A stretch of 64,000 nucleotides of DNA from contig NZ_FODX01000003.1 of NCBI RefSeq assembly GCF_900110495.1, forward strand, positions 1-64,000, written 5' to 3'. A program made the position numbers and the translations under genes. The notes under the pieces were generated by a model. The model worked only from the letters and a program-made list of their open reading frames with translations, searched no databases and had not been told where the DNA came from. The DNA is from Nitrosovibrio sp. Nv6. GTDB lineage: Bacteria; Pseudomonadota; Gammaproteobacteria; Burkholderiales; Nitrosomonadaceae. How positions within the stretch are numbered: the first letter of the stretch is position 1; each line of letters opens with the position of its first letter. This document shows, one piece after another, positions 20,087 to 30,099 of this stretch.

Positions 20087-21463
20087 CTAGTATGGCAGTT
20101 TCGCATCCGGTTTGATCTGTAAAATAACCCGGCAAAAATCCCGCTGTATTCGGTTTAACGCTGCCTCATTGTCTGCTTCGAAGCGTAGCACAATCACCGG
20201 CATCGTATTGGATGAGCGCGCCAGGCCGAAGCCATCTTTGTATTCGACCCGCAATCCATCGGTCGTGATGACGCGTTCCGGACCATCAAAGCGCGCGGTT
20301 TTCAGTAATTCTGCGATAACCGCGTAGTTTTCCCCCTCTTCCAATTTGATCTGCAGCTCCGGTGTGCTAAGCGCGTCGGGAATTTCGTTTAGCGCAGCGT
20401 TGATATCGGCTTTGGAACTGAGCAGCTCCAGCAGACGTGCGCCTGCGTAAAGCCCATCATCGAATCCGAGCCAGCGTTCGTTGAAAAATATGTGACCGCT
20501 CATCTCCCCGGCAAGTAACGCACCAGTTTCTTTCAGTTTTCCCTTGATAAAGGAATGCCCTGTTTTCCACATGATAGGCTCACCGCCGTGCTGCTCGATC
20601 CAGGGCGCCAGGTTGCGGGTACACTTCACATCGAAAATAACCCGTCCTCCTGGATTTCGGGCCAATACATCGGCAGCGAACAGCATCAACTGGCGATCGG
20701 GATAGATAATACTGCCGCTCTTGGTAACCACGCCCACGCGATCACCATCACCGTCGAATGCAAGCCCTATTTCCGCATCGGTGGTTTTAAGGGCCTGGAT
20801 CAGGTCTCGCAGGTTTTCAGGTACGGAGGGATCGGGATGATGATGGGGAAAGGTCCCGTCGACTTCGCAAAACAATTCAGTGACCTCGCATCCCAGTCTG
20901 CGGTACAAGCTTGGCGCATAAGCACCGGGGACGCCGTTACCACAGTCGACAATAATCTTCATGGGCCGCATCAGCCTGACGTCGCCGGTGATGCGCTGAA
21001 GGTATGTTTCGGCAATATCATGCTTTTGGTAATCGCCATTCCCGTAAGCGAAGTCATCATTTTCGAGACGCCGACGCAAGGCCTGGATGGATTCCGCCGC
21101 AAGGGTTTCGCCGCCCAGCACCATTTTCAAGCCGTTATACTCAGGCGGATTATGGCTTCCGGTCACCATCACACCGGAATAATTGCACAGTGTATGCGCG
21201 GCAAAGTAGAGCATGGGGGTGGCCACCATCCCCACATCTATCACATTGACGCCGCTTTTTTGCAAACCCCTCGCCAGTGCCTGCGCCAGTTCCAAACCCG
21301 ACAATCTGCCGTCGCGGCCTATCGCTATCGCTGCAAGTCCGCGGGCCCGTGCTTCGGATCCAATAGCCTGACCAATGGCTTCGACGATATCGGCGGTCAG
21401 TGTTTTTCCGAAAATACCTCTGATATCGTAGGCCTTGAAAATTTCGTGCGGGAGTTTTTGCAT
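20087..21463 (-). CDS. Phosphomannomutase/phosphoglucomutase (AlgC/ManB type)
   Basis: This alpha-D-phosphohexomutase interconverts hexose 1- and 6-phosphates (mannose or glucose) for LPS and exopolysaccharide sugars. The 458-residue protein has FKAYDIRGIFG at the N-terminus, the phosphoserine loop in VMVTGSHNPPEYNGLK, the Mg-binding DGDGDR in AFDGDGDRVGVV, and the sugar-binding loop GEMSGHIFF. Its length is that of Pseudomonas AlgC (463). The start is taken as ATG at 21463; a TTG at 21505 would add 14 residues without family support. Confidence 0.94.
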   Translation of the reverse strand: MQKLPHEIFKAYDIRGIFGKTLTADIVEAIGQAIGSEARARGLAAIAIGRDGRLSGLELAQALARGLQKSGVNVIDVGMVATPMLYFAAHTLCNYSGVMVTGSHNPPEYNGLKMVLGGETLAAESIQALRRRLENDDFAYGNGDYQKHDIAETYLQRITGDVRLMRPMKIIVDCGNGVPGAYAPSLYRRLGCEVTELFCEVDGTFPHHHPDPSVPENLRDLIQALKTTDAEIGLAFDGDGDRVGVVTKSGSIIYPDRQLMLFAADVLARNPGGRVIFDVKCTRNLAPWIEQHGGEPIMWKTGHSFIKGKLKETGALLAGEMSGHIFFNERWLGFDDGLYAGARLLELLSSKADINAALNEIPDALSTPELQIKLEEGENYAVIAELLKTARFDGPERVITTDGLRVEYKDGFGLARSSNTMPVIVLRFEADNEAALNRIQRDFCRVILQIKPDAKLPY

Positions 21464-21575
21464 GAGATAAGCGTGAGGTTGGTACAATAATCCGGCGTAG
21501 CTCAATCAATACGAGCAAGCAGCAACTACGGCTCGTTTCGGCTTCCTTAAGTTCTGGTATTCAAATAATTGTTGG

Positions 21576-21782
21576 TCAGTGATGACCTGCCACTGCACCA
21601 CCCTTAAGCATGTAACGTGTTCCGCAGTAGGGGCACAGTGCCTCGCCTGTATCTTCTATCGGCAGGAATACACGGGGATGCGAATTCCATAAGAGCATGG
21701 ACGGCATTGGGCAATGAAGGGGCAAATCATCAGCAGCAATTTCGATTTGACGCTGTTTGTTATTGTTAGCCTGGTTCTGCAT
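21576..21782 (-). CDS. Small zinc-finger protein (zf-CHCC type)
   Basis: This 68-residue protein resembles the CHCC zinc-finger family that includes the mitochondrial NDUFS6-like subunit and a widely conserved betaproteobacterial protein beside ilvE. Candidate zinc ligands are Cys/His in LHCPMP, His in NSHPRVFLP and the pair CPYCGTRY, followed by a C-terminal His pair. The ATG at 21782 is preceded by GAGGAAA at a good distance; the frame is open upstream, but that part is not family-like. It lies 61 bp downstream of ilvE on the same strand, so the two are probably co-transcribed. Confidence 0.85.
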   Translation of the reverse strand: MQNQANNNKQRQIEIAADDLPLHCPMPSMLLWNSHPRVFLPIEDTGEALCPYCGTRYMLKGGAVAGHH

Positions 21783-21843
21783 CAGCTGTTTCCTCAGTGG
21801 TAATACCGGATATGGATCAGATGTCGATATGATCAGCCGCAGA

Positions 21844-22764
21844 TCAGACGTAAGTAAGCCAGTCGGCATGATTCTCGGTCTTGCCGCTGACACAGTCGAA
21901 AAACATGGCTTGCAGCCTGGCCGTGACCGGACCGCGCTTTCCCTCGCCTATCCTGCGATTATCAAGTTCACGAATCGGGGTCACTTCCGCTGCGGTACCG
22001 GTGAAAAACGCCTCGTCAGCACAATAAACCTCATCACGGGTGATTCTTTTTTCGATTACGGGAATTCCGATTTCTCCCGCAAACTCTATGATGGAAGCGC
22101 GCGTAATACCTTCCAGACAGGAAGTCATGTCGGGGGTATAAAGCTTGCCGCGCTTGACGATGAATATGTTTTCGCCTGCCCCTTCCGCCACGTAGCCGTC
22201 CACATCCAGTAACAGCGCTTCGTCATAGCCGTCATTGGCAACTTCCTGGTGGGCTAATATTGAATTAGCATAAGTGGTGACTGACTTGGCGCGACACATG
22301 TTAACGTTGACATGATGACGCGAAAATGAGGATGTCTTGACGCGAATGCCGTTTTCCAAGCCTTCGGTGCCCAGGTAAGCCCCCCATGACCAGGCAGCGA
22401 TAGCCACATGCACCGAAATCGTTCTGGCGGAAATTCCCATGGCTTCGGAGCCATAAAAAACAATCGGCCGGATATAACACGATTCCAGCTTGTTCTGCCT
22501 GACCATATCACGCTGGGCTTGCATCAGCGTCGCCTTGTCATAAGGCATTTTCATCATGAAAATATGCGCCGAATTGAACAGCCTATCGGTATGTTCCTGC
22601 AGACGGAAGATTGCGGGGCCCCGGGGCGTCTGGTAGGCCCGCAGGCCCTCGAATACACCGAGGCCGTAGTGGAGAGTGTGGGTAAGCACATGTGTGGTTG
22701 CGTCGCGCCACGGGATTATTTTTCCATCGCTCCAGATCACGCCGTCGCGGTCAGCCATTGACAT
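21844..22764 (-). CDS. ilvE: Branched-chain amino acid aminotransferase
   Basis: IlvE is the fold-type IV PLP enzyme that makes leucine, isoleucine and valine from their keto acids with glutamate. The protein is 306 residues. It has GVFEGLRAYQTPRGPAIFRL at the N-terminus, the PLP-binding Lys in CRAKSVTTYANSILAHQEV, and GENIFIVKRGKLYTP plus EVTPIRELDNRRIG near the C-terminus. The start is ATG at 22764 (MSMADRDG). Downstream are the small zinc-finger protein and then the sugar mutase. Confidence 0.96.
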   Translation of the reverse strand: MSMADRDGVIWSDGKIIPWRDATTHVLTHTLHYGLGVFEGLRAYQTPRGPAIFRLQEHTDRLFNSAHIFMMKMPYDKATLMQAQRDMVRQNKLESCYIRPIVFYGSEAMGISARTISVHVAIAAWSWGAYLGTEGLENGIRVKTSSFSRHHVNVNMCRAKSVTTYANSILAHQEVANDGYDEALLLDVDGYVAEGAGENIFIVKRGKLYTPDMTSCLEGITRASIIEFAGEIGIPVIEKRITRDEVYCADEAFFTGTAAEVTPIRELDNRRIGEGKRGPVTARLQAMFFDCVSGKTENHADWLTYV

Positions 22765-22917
22765 TCAGAGGACTCCGGAGAGAATTTAGATTCGCATATT
22801 CTAACCCATTTTTATGTGAAAAATGAGGCGCAGGTGCGCACTTCATATAAGTGAAGTGAACCCAACCATCTCTGTCGGCAACAAAACCCGGCGAGGGTAG
22901 ACGGGATGAACGAGTAA

Positions 22918-25740
22918 CTAAAAATGAGTTGTGCCAAACACCTCATCCCATAACCGCAACACTGCTGTAAAGCCCTCTCTCACATAATCTGTTTCAACCC
23001 GCGCAAACTTTTGTGATTTGCTGTCCGGTGGAGGTATTCCCGTCAGTCCCGAATCCCCACTTAATCTTAGCCGATGCTGCACGCGCCGGAATTCCCGATA
23101 GGCGCTGAGCGCGCGTTCGGCGGTACGCATCTGGATAAGTCCCAGTTTTCCCGCGAGTTTCAGCAGCGCAATGTTACCAAGATTGCTGGTCAATTCCGGA
23201 TATTTGAAAGCGTAGCCGAGAACCAGATATTGCACGATGAACTCAACATCAATAATGCCGCCACGGTCATGCTTGACATCGAACAGCCCACTCGAATTCG
23301 GGTGGGCATCGAGAATTTTTTGCCGCATCGCCAGGACCTCGCCCTTCAGTACCGCCAGTTCTCGCCGCTGGCAAAGAACTTCCTTGCGAATGCGCTCGAA
23401 AGCTTCTCCCACACGAGCATCCCCGACCACAAACCGGGCCCGCGTCAGCGCCTGATGCTCCCATACCCAGGCCTGGTTTCGCTGGTATTGCTCAAAAGCC
23501 TGGATGGAACTTACCAGCAATCCGCTACTCCCGTTAGGGCGCAAACGCAGGTCGGTTTCGTACAGCAGTCCGGCTGAGGTGTAACTGGTAAGCCAGGAAT
23601 TGATGCGCTGGCTCAGCCTGGCATATATCTCCGGTGCATCGGGATGAGTATCGTCATACAGAAAAATGATGTCGAGATCCGATGCATAGCCCAACTCCTT
23701 GCCGCCGAGCTTGCCGTAGCCGATGATGCCGAAAGCAGGTTTATCCCGATGCTTCCTTCTCAATCCGGACCAGGCGAGATGCAATACATTATCGAGTACC
23801 AGATCCGCCAACTCGGTCAAATGATCGCTCAAGGTCTCCAGCGGTAGCAATCCTTCGACATCCCTGGCCAGCAATTGAAATACCTGGGCGTGGTGAAAAT
23901 GCCGCAGCACGTCCATCTGCTGCTCGGTGTCATTGCCTCTGATACCGGCAGCATCATTTAATTGCTGAATTAATCTTGCTCTGCATCGGGACCAGTCGGG
24001 CGCGCTTTGAAAATCGCCGGGATTAAGCAACTCGTCCAGCAAAATCGGGTGCTGGCTCAGATATTCACTTGCCCATTCACTTGCGCTGACAAGTTTGGCC
24101 ACCCGTTCCAGGGCCTTGGGATACTCCCGCAGCAGCGCGAGATAGGCTGCGCGCCGGCTCACATTTTCCAGCAATTGCAATAAACGCTCCAGCGTGACAT
24201 CCGCGGGCGTAAACTTGGCCGACACCTCGATCAAGGCTGGTATAAGTGCATCAACTCGCTTCTTGCTGGATTCCGGCAATTGCCGATAGCGCGCACCTTT
24301 ACGAAATTCCTGTAAACGCCCAAGAATTGTCCGGGGACTGGAGAATCCCATTGAAATCAGCTGTGCAGCGGCCGCTGCGGATTCGGTCCCGCCATCGTCC
24401 CCGGCGTCCTCGCCATCTCCACCGTCCCCGCTGTCCCTATCCTGCCACAACCACGCAAGCCCGTTAGGGGCTTGCGATTCCCCCGGAGCCGCAAATACCC
24501 TCTCAAAATGACGCGCGGCATTGCCGCGATGGCTATCGAGCTGCTTCAGAAATTCGTAATAGCAGGAAAAACCCATGGAAGCGGCTATCAAGGACTGATC
24601 CGCTGGAATTTCCGGCAGCATCTGGGTTTGTTGATCGTCCAGATACTGTATGCGATGTTCCAGTTTGCGCAGGAAGCAATAAGCTTCCGAGAGTTCTGTT
24701 ACAGCTTTTTCCGATAGTTGCTGTTTTTCCCGCAGCCGACCCAATACGTCAAGTGTGGAGCGGATGCGTAAATCGGCGTCACGCCCGCCGCGGATCAATT
24801 GAAATAACTGGGCAATGAACTCGATCTCACGAATGCCGCCTGGTCCGAGCTTGATATTCCCGGACATCTCGCGGCGATTCACCTCCTGGCGTATTTGCGC
24901 GTGCAGACCCCGCATGGATTCGTAGGCGCCGAAATCGAGATATTTCCGGAACACGAACGGTTGCGTTACCTGTTCCATGAGGACGAGTCTTTCCGCATAC
25001 GGACCGGCTATTACACGGCTTTTGATCCAGGCGTAGCGCTCCCACTCGCGTCCCTGGGTAATGAAGTACTCTTCCAGCATGGCGAAGCTCATTGCCAACG
25101 GGCCGCTTTCGCCATAGGGGCGCAGCCGCATATCCACGCGAAAAACATAACCATCCGTCGTAATGTCGTTGAGGCTGGCAATCAGCTTGCGCCCCAGGCG
25201 AGCAAAAAAATCATGATTGGAAACAGATCTGTACCCCGTGGTTTCCCCGTCTTCCGGATATACGAAAATCAAGTCCACATCCGAGGAAACGTTGAGCTCG
25301 GCACCACCCAGCTTGCCCATCGCGACTACCAGCATTTCCTGAACCGTGTTTTCCGCGCTCCTGGGCTGGCCGTAGCGGGCGGGATCAGTCAACCAGGTCT
25401 GAAGATGCCCGAGTGCAAAGCTGATGGCGAGCTCTGCCAAGTCGGTCATAGTGGCCATAACCTCGACAAGACTGGCCAGTCCGCCAAGATCCCGCGTGGC
25501 CAGGCGCAGCATTACGCGCTTGCGCAAGCTCCGCAATACGCTGTGAAGGGCCTCTTCGTCATTTGCGATATTGCAGTCCGCATCCAGAAAGGCCTGCATT
25601 TCCTCTCGCAAGAAAGGCCGCTGCAAACCTTCCTTGAGCTCGGCCAGTAACTCGGGCTCGCTCTCCACCAGGCGCTGAATGTAACGGCTGAATGGCAGGA
25701 TTGACTCGATTATTGCTCCGGCTGGATGATCGCCATGCAT
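22918..25740 (-). CDS. glnE: Bifunctional glutamine synthetase adenylyltransferase/adenylyl-removing enzyme
   Basis: GlnE adds and removes AMP on glutamine synthetase in response to PII and glutamine, setting ammonium assimilation activity. The 940-residue protein keeps both nucleotidyltransferase domains: N-terminal MGKLGGAELNVSSDVDLIFVY and C-terminal GYGKLGGKELGYASDLDIIFLYDD, each followed by its metal-binding acidic residues. The linker between them carries an unusual acidic/glycine run (DSGDGGDGEDAGDDGG, coded near 24390-24445) followed by an alanine run. The start is ATG at 25740. The gene is divergent from yhdP, and the 227-bp gap between them holds both promoters. Confidence 0.97.
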   Translation of the reverse strand: MHGDHPAGAIIESILPFSRYIQRLVESEPELLAELKEGLQRPFLREEMQAFLDADCNIANDEEALHSVLRSLRKRVMLRLATRDLGGLASLVEVMATMTDLAELAISFALGHLQTWLTDPARYGQPRSAENTVQEMLVVAMGKLGGAELNVSSDVDLIFVYPEDGETTGYRSVSNHDFFARLGRKLIASLNDITTDGYVFRVDMRLRPYGESGPLAMSFAMLEEYFITQGREWERYAWIKSRVIAGPYAERLVLMEQVTQPFVFRKYLDFGAYESMRGLHAQIRQEVNRREMSGNIKLGPGGIREIEFIAQLFQLIRGGRDADLRIRSTLDVLGRLREKQQLSEKAVTELSEAYCFLRKLEHRIQYLDDQQTQMLPEIPADQSLIAASMGFSCYYEFLKQLDSHRGNAARHFERVFAAPGESQAPNGLAWLWQDRDSGDGGDGEDAGDDGGTESAAAAAQLISMGFSSPRTILGRLQEFRKGARYRQLPESSKKRVDALIPALIEVSAKFTPADVTLERLLQLLENVSRRAAYLALLREYPKALERVAKLVSASEWASEYLSQHPILLDELLNPGDFQSAPDWSRCRARLIQQLNDAAGIRGNDTEQQMDVLRHFHHAQVFQLLARDVEGLLPLETLSDHLTELADLVLDNVLHLAWSGLRRKHRDKPAFGIIGYGKLGGKELGYASDLDIIFLYDDTHPDAPEIYARLSQRINSWLTSYTSAGLLYETDLRLRPNGSSGLLVSSIQAFEQYQRNQAWVWEHQALTRARFVVGDARVGEAFERIRKEVLCQRRELAVLKGEVLAMRQKILDAHPNSSGLFDVKHDRGGIIDVEFIVQYLVLGYAFKYPELTSNLGNIALLKLAGKLGLIQMRTAERALSAYREFRRVQHRLRLSGDSGLTGIPPPDSKSQKFARVETDYVREGFTAVLRLWDEVFGTTHF

Positions 25741-25967
25741 GGTTGAGAATTCGGGTTACAATAAACTGAAAAACGGTATTCGAGTGGCATGTTTCCGCCT
25801 ATCCGCTTCGCCATCCGGCCTGTCCACAGGATTGAACAAAGACCGGGTGCCTGTATCTAAGCGTTTTATCGCTGCCGTTCGCTGTTTCGTACCCGGGCTT
25901 TGAACGGCTGTGCCGTCCGCAATGATAGAAGTCGCAGCGTCCAAAGTCTATAAACCGGAACTATTTA

Positions 25968-28900
25968 TTGAACCCATCAGTAATTTCACCTCTTGCACGG
26001 CGTGGCGGCTTTTTGTTCCGGTTGTTGACGTGGGTGCTGATCGCTGTCGCGGCCTGTTTTTCCCTGTTGCTGTTATCACTACGCTACTGGCTCCTGCCCG
26101 ACATAGAGCAGTACCGTGAAAACATCGCTTCCGCCATCAGCCAGGCTTCCGGGCAGCACATCACCATAGGTGAGATCACCGCGAACTGGGATGGATTTCG
26201 CCCTCATATGATGCTGGGCGCGGTAAAGATACATGATCGAGAGGGCGATATTACGCTGCTGCTGCATCGCCTGGAAGGCACAGTTTCGTGGCGCTCGGTA
26301 TTACACGGCGAACTGCTCTTTCGCGAAGTCGCGATCGAACAACCCGACCTGATCGTGCGCCGCGATGCCGCAGGTATGATCCATGTTGCCGGATTCGCGC
26401 TCAACAAGGAACTGACTGCAAGCGAAGACGGCTTTTCCGACTGGCTTTTGAATCAGAGACGAGTCACGATCAATAACGCCAGCATCCTCTGGCAGGACGA
26501 CCAGCGCGGCGCGGCCGAACTGGAACTGCTAGTCAACCTGCGCCTGGAGAATCGTGGCGATCGCCATCGGTTTGGTATGCGCGCCACCCCTCCCGCCGAG
26601 CTTGCCGCACAACTGGATATGCGCGGGGATTTTACTGGCGGGTCTTTAATCAACTCGGAATTATGGCGGGGCCGGCTGTTCATGCAAATAAATCGTGCCG
26701 ATATTGCCGCCTGGCGTATCTGGCTGCCCTTTCCCCCGGAAATCAAGTTGAATCGCGGCATTGGGGCACTACGTCTGTGGGCTGGAATTAACGGCGCAGA
26801 CATGACGAAATTGACGGTCGATATGCGCCTGCATGATGTTCAAGCCCAGTTGGCGCCGGATCTGCCCGAATTGAACCTTGTCCGCTTGCAAGGTAGAGTC
26901 GGGTGGAAAAAAATAAACGACGGAACGAAAAAAGGGGCAGAATTTTTCGCACAAAAATTGCGAACTTCCATACATGGAAGTCGGGAACGAGAATTACAGC
27001 CTGTAAGTTTTTTGCTGCAAACGATTCCCGCTTATGGTGAAAAATCGGGTAGCGGAAAGCTGATTATCGATGACTCAAGATTGGAAATTCTTGGAAGCCT
27101 GGCTCAATATCTGCCAATCGATGCATCATTGCGCGAACAACTTGGCCGAACCTCACCGCGTGGAGACATTCATTATCTGCGTGCCCAATGGAACGGTGAA
27201 TTGCCAAGGCCTTCATACTTCAGCACAAAAGGGAGTTTTACCAACCTGGGCCTGAGATTGGAGCGCCTGCCCGCATTCAGCGGTATTACCGGTAATATCG
27301 ACATTACCGAGCGAGGCGGCACACTGAACCTAAACTCTCAAAATGCCGTATTGGAACTGCCTGATGTATTTCGCGAGCCGCTGGCATTGGACACCTTCAC
27401 GGGCCAAGCCGACTGGAAGATCCTGCCCGATAAGGATTCAATCGCCTTCACCTTCAATAATATATCGTTTTCCAATACCCACGCTGCCGGGTTGGCTTAC
27501 GGAAATTACCGTACCACACCTGATGGACCCGGGATCATTGACCTGACAGGTCATGTGACGCGGGCGGATGCACGCTATCTACTGGACTATATGCCAATGG
27601 GCGTAGATCGACACTCTCGCGACCGGCTTGAGGAATCGATTGTCGAGGGGAGGTTTTTCGATACCCGGCTCCACCTCAAGGGCGACCTGGGGCGGTTTCC
27701 TTTTGGGGGTGATGATAATGGCGTTTTCAAGATGCATGCGAAAGCATCGGGAGTGACGCTCGATAACATCACCGGGTGGCCACGGATAGAAAACATGTCG
27801 GGAGACTTGCATTTTCACGGCAGCCGCATGGAATTCGATGCGTCGCAAGCCGATATCTTTGGCACGACCCTAAGCAAAGCGAAGTTGCGAATTGCCGACA
27901 TGACTGCCGCCGACGCAATGCTGAGAAGCGAAATTGAAGCGAACGGCCCCACTCGGCAGTTCCTCAAATTCGCTGCGGCGAGCACGGCCGACAGCTACGA
28001 TAACCGCCTTGTCGACAAAATCGGCATTACCGGAAATGGGAGGCTGCTGCTCAAGCTTGATATTCCCCTGCATCGTCCTGAAGCAGCCAGCCTGGCAGGT
28101 AATTATCAATTCACCGATAATCAGATTGACGCCAGCCCGAATATACCCAACCTGCATAGCATTAACGGCGTAATGACTTTTACCCGCGCCGGGATCAAGG
28201 TCGAAAATATAACCGCCCGGCTCCTCGGCGGACCCGTGCTCATCAGTTCCACGGATAAGCCGGACGGAAGCATGGAGTTATCAGCCATTGGCAGGATTAA
28301 CCTCGACAATCTATATCAACCGCCGCAGGAAAGGGTTACGGGCCCCGCACCGTTATGGGTACGTCATTTGCACGGCAGCACCGATTGGCGAGCTAACCTC
28401 CATATGCGCGACAAGTTGGTGAACGTATCCATCGAATCATCATTGCATGGCATTATGTCCGATCTGCCCGCGCCCCTCTCCAAGACCGCCAGCGATGCCG
28501 TACCTCTGCGTTTCGAAAGAAAAGCCAGCGGCCAGGATCTGGATGAACTGAATCTGAGTGTTGGCAGCCAGGTTACGGCCACAATTGAACGTATCCGGGA
28601 CGGCACGGGGGAATATCATGCAGAGCGGGGCACAGTCAATTTCGGCCCCACCCCTGTTGTTCTGTCCGAAAATTCGGGTATATCGGTGACCGGTGCAGTA
28701 CCGTTGCTGAATCTGGATCGCTGGCGTCGCTTGCTGAAGGAATTCAATAACGAACCGGGACCTTCTTTCGGTCTGACCGGCATCAACCTCCACATTGGTG
28801 CACTCGACTTTCTGGGCAGGCGCCTGAACGATGTCACGCTGAAAGCCGACAAGGAGGACATGTTCTGGTATTCCACCATAGCAAGCAATGAGATCAACGG

Positions 28901-29819
28901 TGGTGTCACCTGGGACCCGTCCGGTAATGGCAAGATCGTGGCCCGACTCAACAGACTGATCGTTCCCGCGGCCTCTCCTCGTCCTGATCCGGGCGTGACG
29001 GCACAAGCGCAGCAGTTAAAAAACCTGCCCGCGCTTGACGTCACAGCAGACCATTTCCTGGTCGACGAGATACAGTTGGGAAAACTGGAACTCATAGCTG
29101 ATCAGCATGGCAGGAATTGGCAAATCGAGAAATTGCACATAACGAATCCGGACAGCTCAATAATGATCCGAGGCGTATGGCGGAATCGAACGGTACCACC
29201 CCGCGTAGAGGCTACTCTCACGCTGCAAGCGGACGATATTGGCAAGTTCTTGACGCGCCTCGGCCATCCTGATCGCGTAAAACGCGGCAGCGGAAGCCTT
29301 GAGGGCATGTTGTCGTGGCATGGCGGCCCTCAGTCGATAGATTACGCTACCTTGTCCGGGAACTTCAAGCTGAACGCCAGACGAGGACAGTTTCCCAAAT
29401 TCGAGCCCGGGATCGGCAGATTATTCGGCATTTTCAGCCTTCGGGCCCTGCCGCGAAGGATCACATTGGACTTTCATGATGTGTTCAGCGAGGGTTTCGG
29501 GTTTGACGACATCTCCGGGGACGTAAAAATTACCCGAGGCGTGGCATTTACCGAGGATCTCCGAATCGAAGGACCGGCTGCAAAGGTCATTATGAACGGC
29601 GAGATGAATCTTGAAGCGGAAACGCAAAAACTTCATATCAGAGTCACACCGTCATTCGGCTTGGCCACTCCGGTTGTCGGCATGGCGACTGTGATTGCAA
29701 GCACGGCATTGCAAAACCCGACCACATCCAACGAATACAATATTACTGGTACCTGGGCCGATCCGGTCGTAACCAAAATCCCACGGCATGCGCATGAGTC
29801 CATCGAACACGCGCCCTGA
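25968..29819 (+). CDS. yhdP: YhdP family AsmA-like envelope protein
   Basis: This is a very large AsmA-like protein (1283 residues) with an N-terminal membrane helix (about residues 16-41) and a long periplasmic beta-rich body. It matches the YhdP family, which takes part in phospholipid transport to the outer membrane and envelope barrier function. The N-terminal RYWLLPDIEQYRENIASAISQASGQHITIGEI is typical, and the C-terminal domain has LEGMLSWHGGPQSIDYATLSG and RGQFPKFEPGIGRLFGIFSLRALPRR. Only a TTG start at 25968 gives the full membrane anchor. It is followed by nit and tldD, as in many proteobacteria. Confidence 0.9.
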   Translation: MNPSVISPLARRGGFLFRLLTWVLIAVAACFSLLLLSLRYWLLPDIEQYRENIASAISQASGQHITIGEITANWDGFRPHMMLGAVKIHDREGDITLLLHRLEGTVSWRSVLHGELLFREVAIEQPDLIVRRDAAGMIHVAGFALNKELTASEDGFSDWLLNQRRVTINNASILWQDDQRGAAELELLVNLRLENRGDRHRFGMRATPPAELAAQLDMRGDFTGGSLINSELWRGRLFMQINRADIAAWRIWLPFPPEIKLNRGIGALRLWAGINGADMTKLTVDMRLHDVQAQLAPDLPELNLVRLQGRVGWKKINDGTKKGAEFFAQKLRTSIHGSRERELQPVSFLLQTIPAYGEKSGSGKLIIDDSRLEILGSLAQYLPIDASLREQLGRTSPRGDIHYLRAQWNGELPRPSYFSTKGSFTNLGLRLERLPAFSGITGNIDITERGGTLNLNSQNAVLELPDVFREPLALDTFTGQADWKILPDKDSIAFTFNNISFSNTHAAGLAYGNYRTTPDGPGIIDLTGHVTRADARYLLDYMPMGVDRHSRDRLEESIVEGRFFDTRLHLKGDLGRFPFGGDDNGVFKMHAKASGVTLDNITGWPRIENMSGDLHFHGSRMEFDASQADIFGTTLSKAKLRIADMTAADAMLRSEIEANGPTRQFLKFAAASTADSYDNRLVDKIGITGNGRLLLKLDIPLHRPEAASLAGNYQFTDNQIDASPNIPNLHSINGVMTFTRAGIKVENITARLLGGPVLISSTDKPDGSMELSAIGRINLDNLYQPPQERVTGPAPLWVRHLHGSTDWRANLHMRDKLVNVSIESSLHGIMSDLPAPLSKTASDAVPLRFERKASGQDLDELNLSVGSQVTATIERIRDGTGEYHAERGTVNFGPTPVVLSENSGISVTGAVPLLNLDRWRRLLKEFNNEPGPSFGLTGINLHIGALDFLGRRLNDVTLKADKEDMFWYSTIASNEINGGVTWDPSGNGKIVARLNRLIVPAASPRPDPGVTAQAQQLKNLPALDVTADHFLVDEIQLGKLELIADQHGRNWQIEKLHITNPDSSIMIRGVWRNRTVPPRVEATLTLQADDIGKFLTRLGHPDRVKRGSGSLEGMLSWHGGPQSIDYATLSGNFKLNARRGQFPKFEPGIGRLFGIFSLRALPRRITLDFHDVFSEGFGFDDISGDVKITRGVAFTEDLRIEGPAAKVIMNGEMNLEAETQKLHIRVTPSFGLATPVVGMATVIASTALQNPTTSNEYNITGTWADPVVTKIPRHAHESIEHAP

Positions 29820-30099
29820 TGTCTACAGCCAGGCACCGGCATTACAATTGGATGCAGTTCTCGGAAGGGACACTCGAAATCGGGATTCGATTCATTTGCA
29901 ACGGGCACTCAGGCAAAGACAACGGATTCAAAAATGGTGGTGAAGGATATCAATGCCATAATGCTTTAAGGGTTTATATGATCATCATTTTAAGTTACTC
30001 TGTTTTCCTGCGTTCAGCGCACCTTTTACGTAGCGCCGAGTATAGGTATATAAGTGGCTTGGCGCTTATTATCGCTGCCCATGAATCTTTGTCATAAAT

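Noticed and set aside
20555-21490. Long plus-strand open frame opposite the phosphomannomutase gene
   Set aside because: It is a mirror of a clearly conserved gene; the translation shows no domain and is His/Gln-rich as expected for a shadow.
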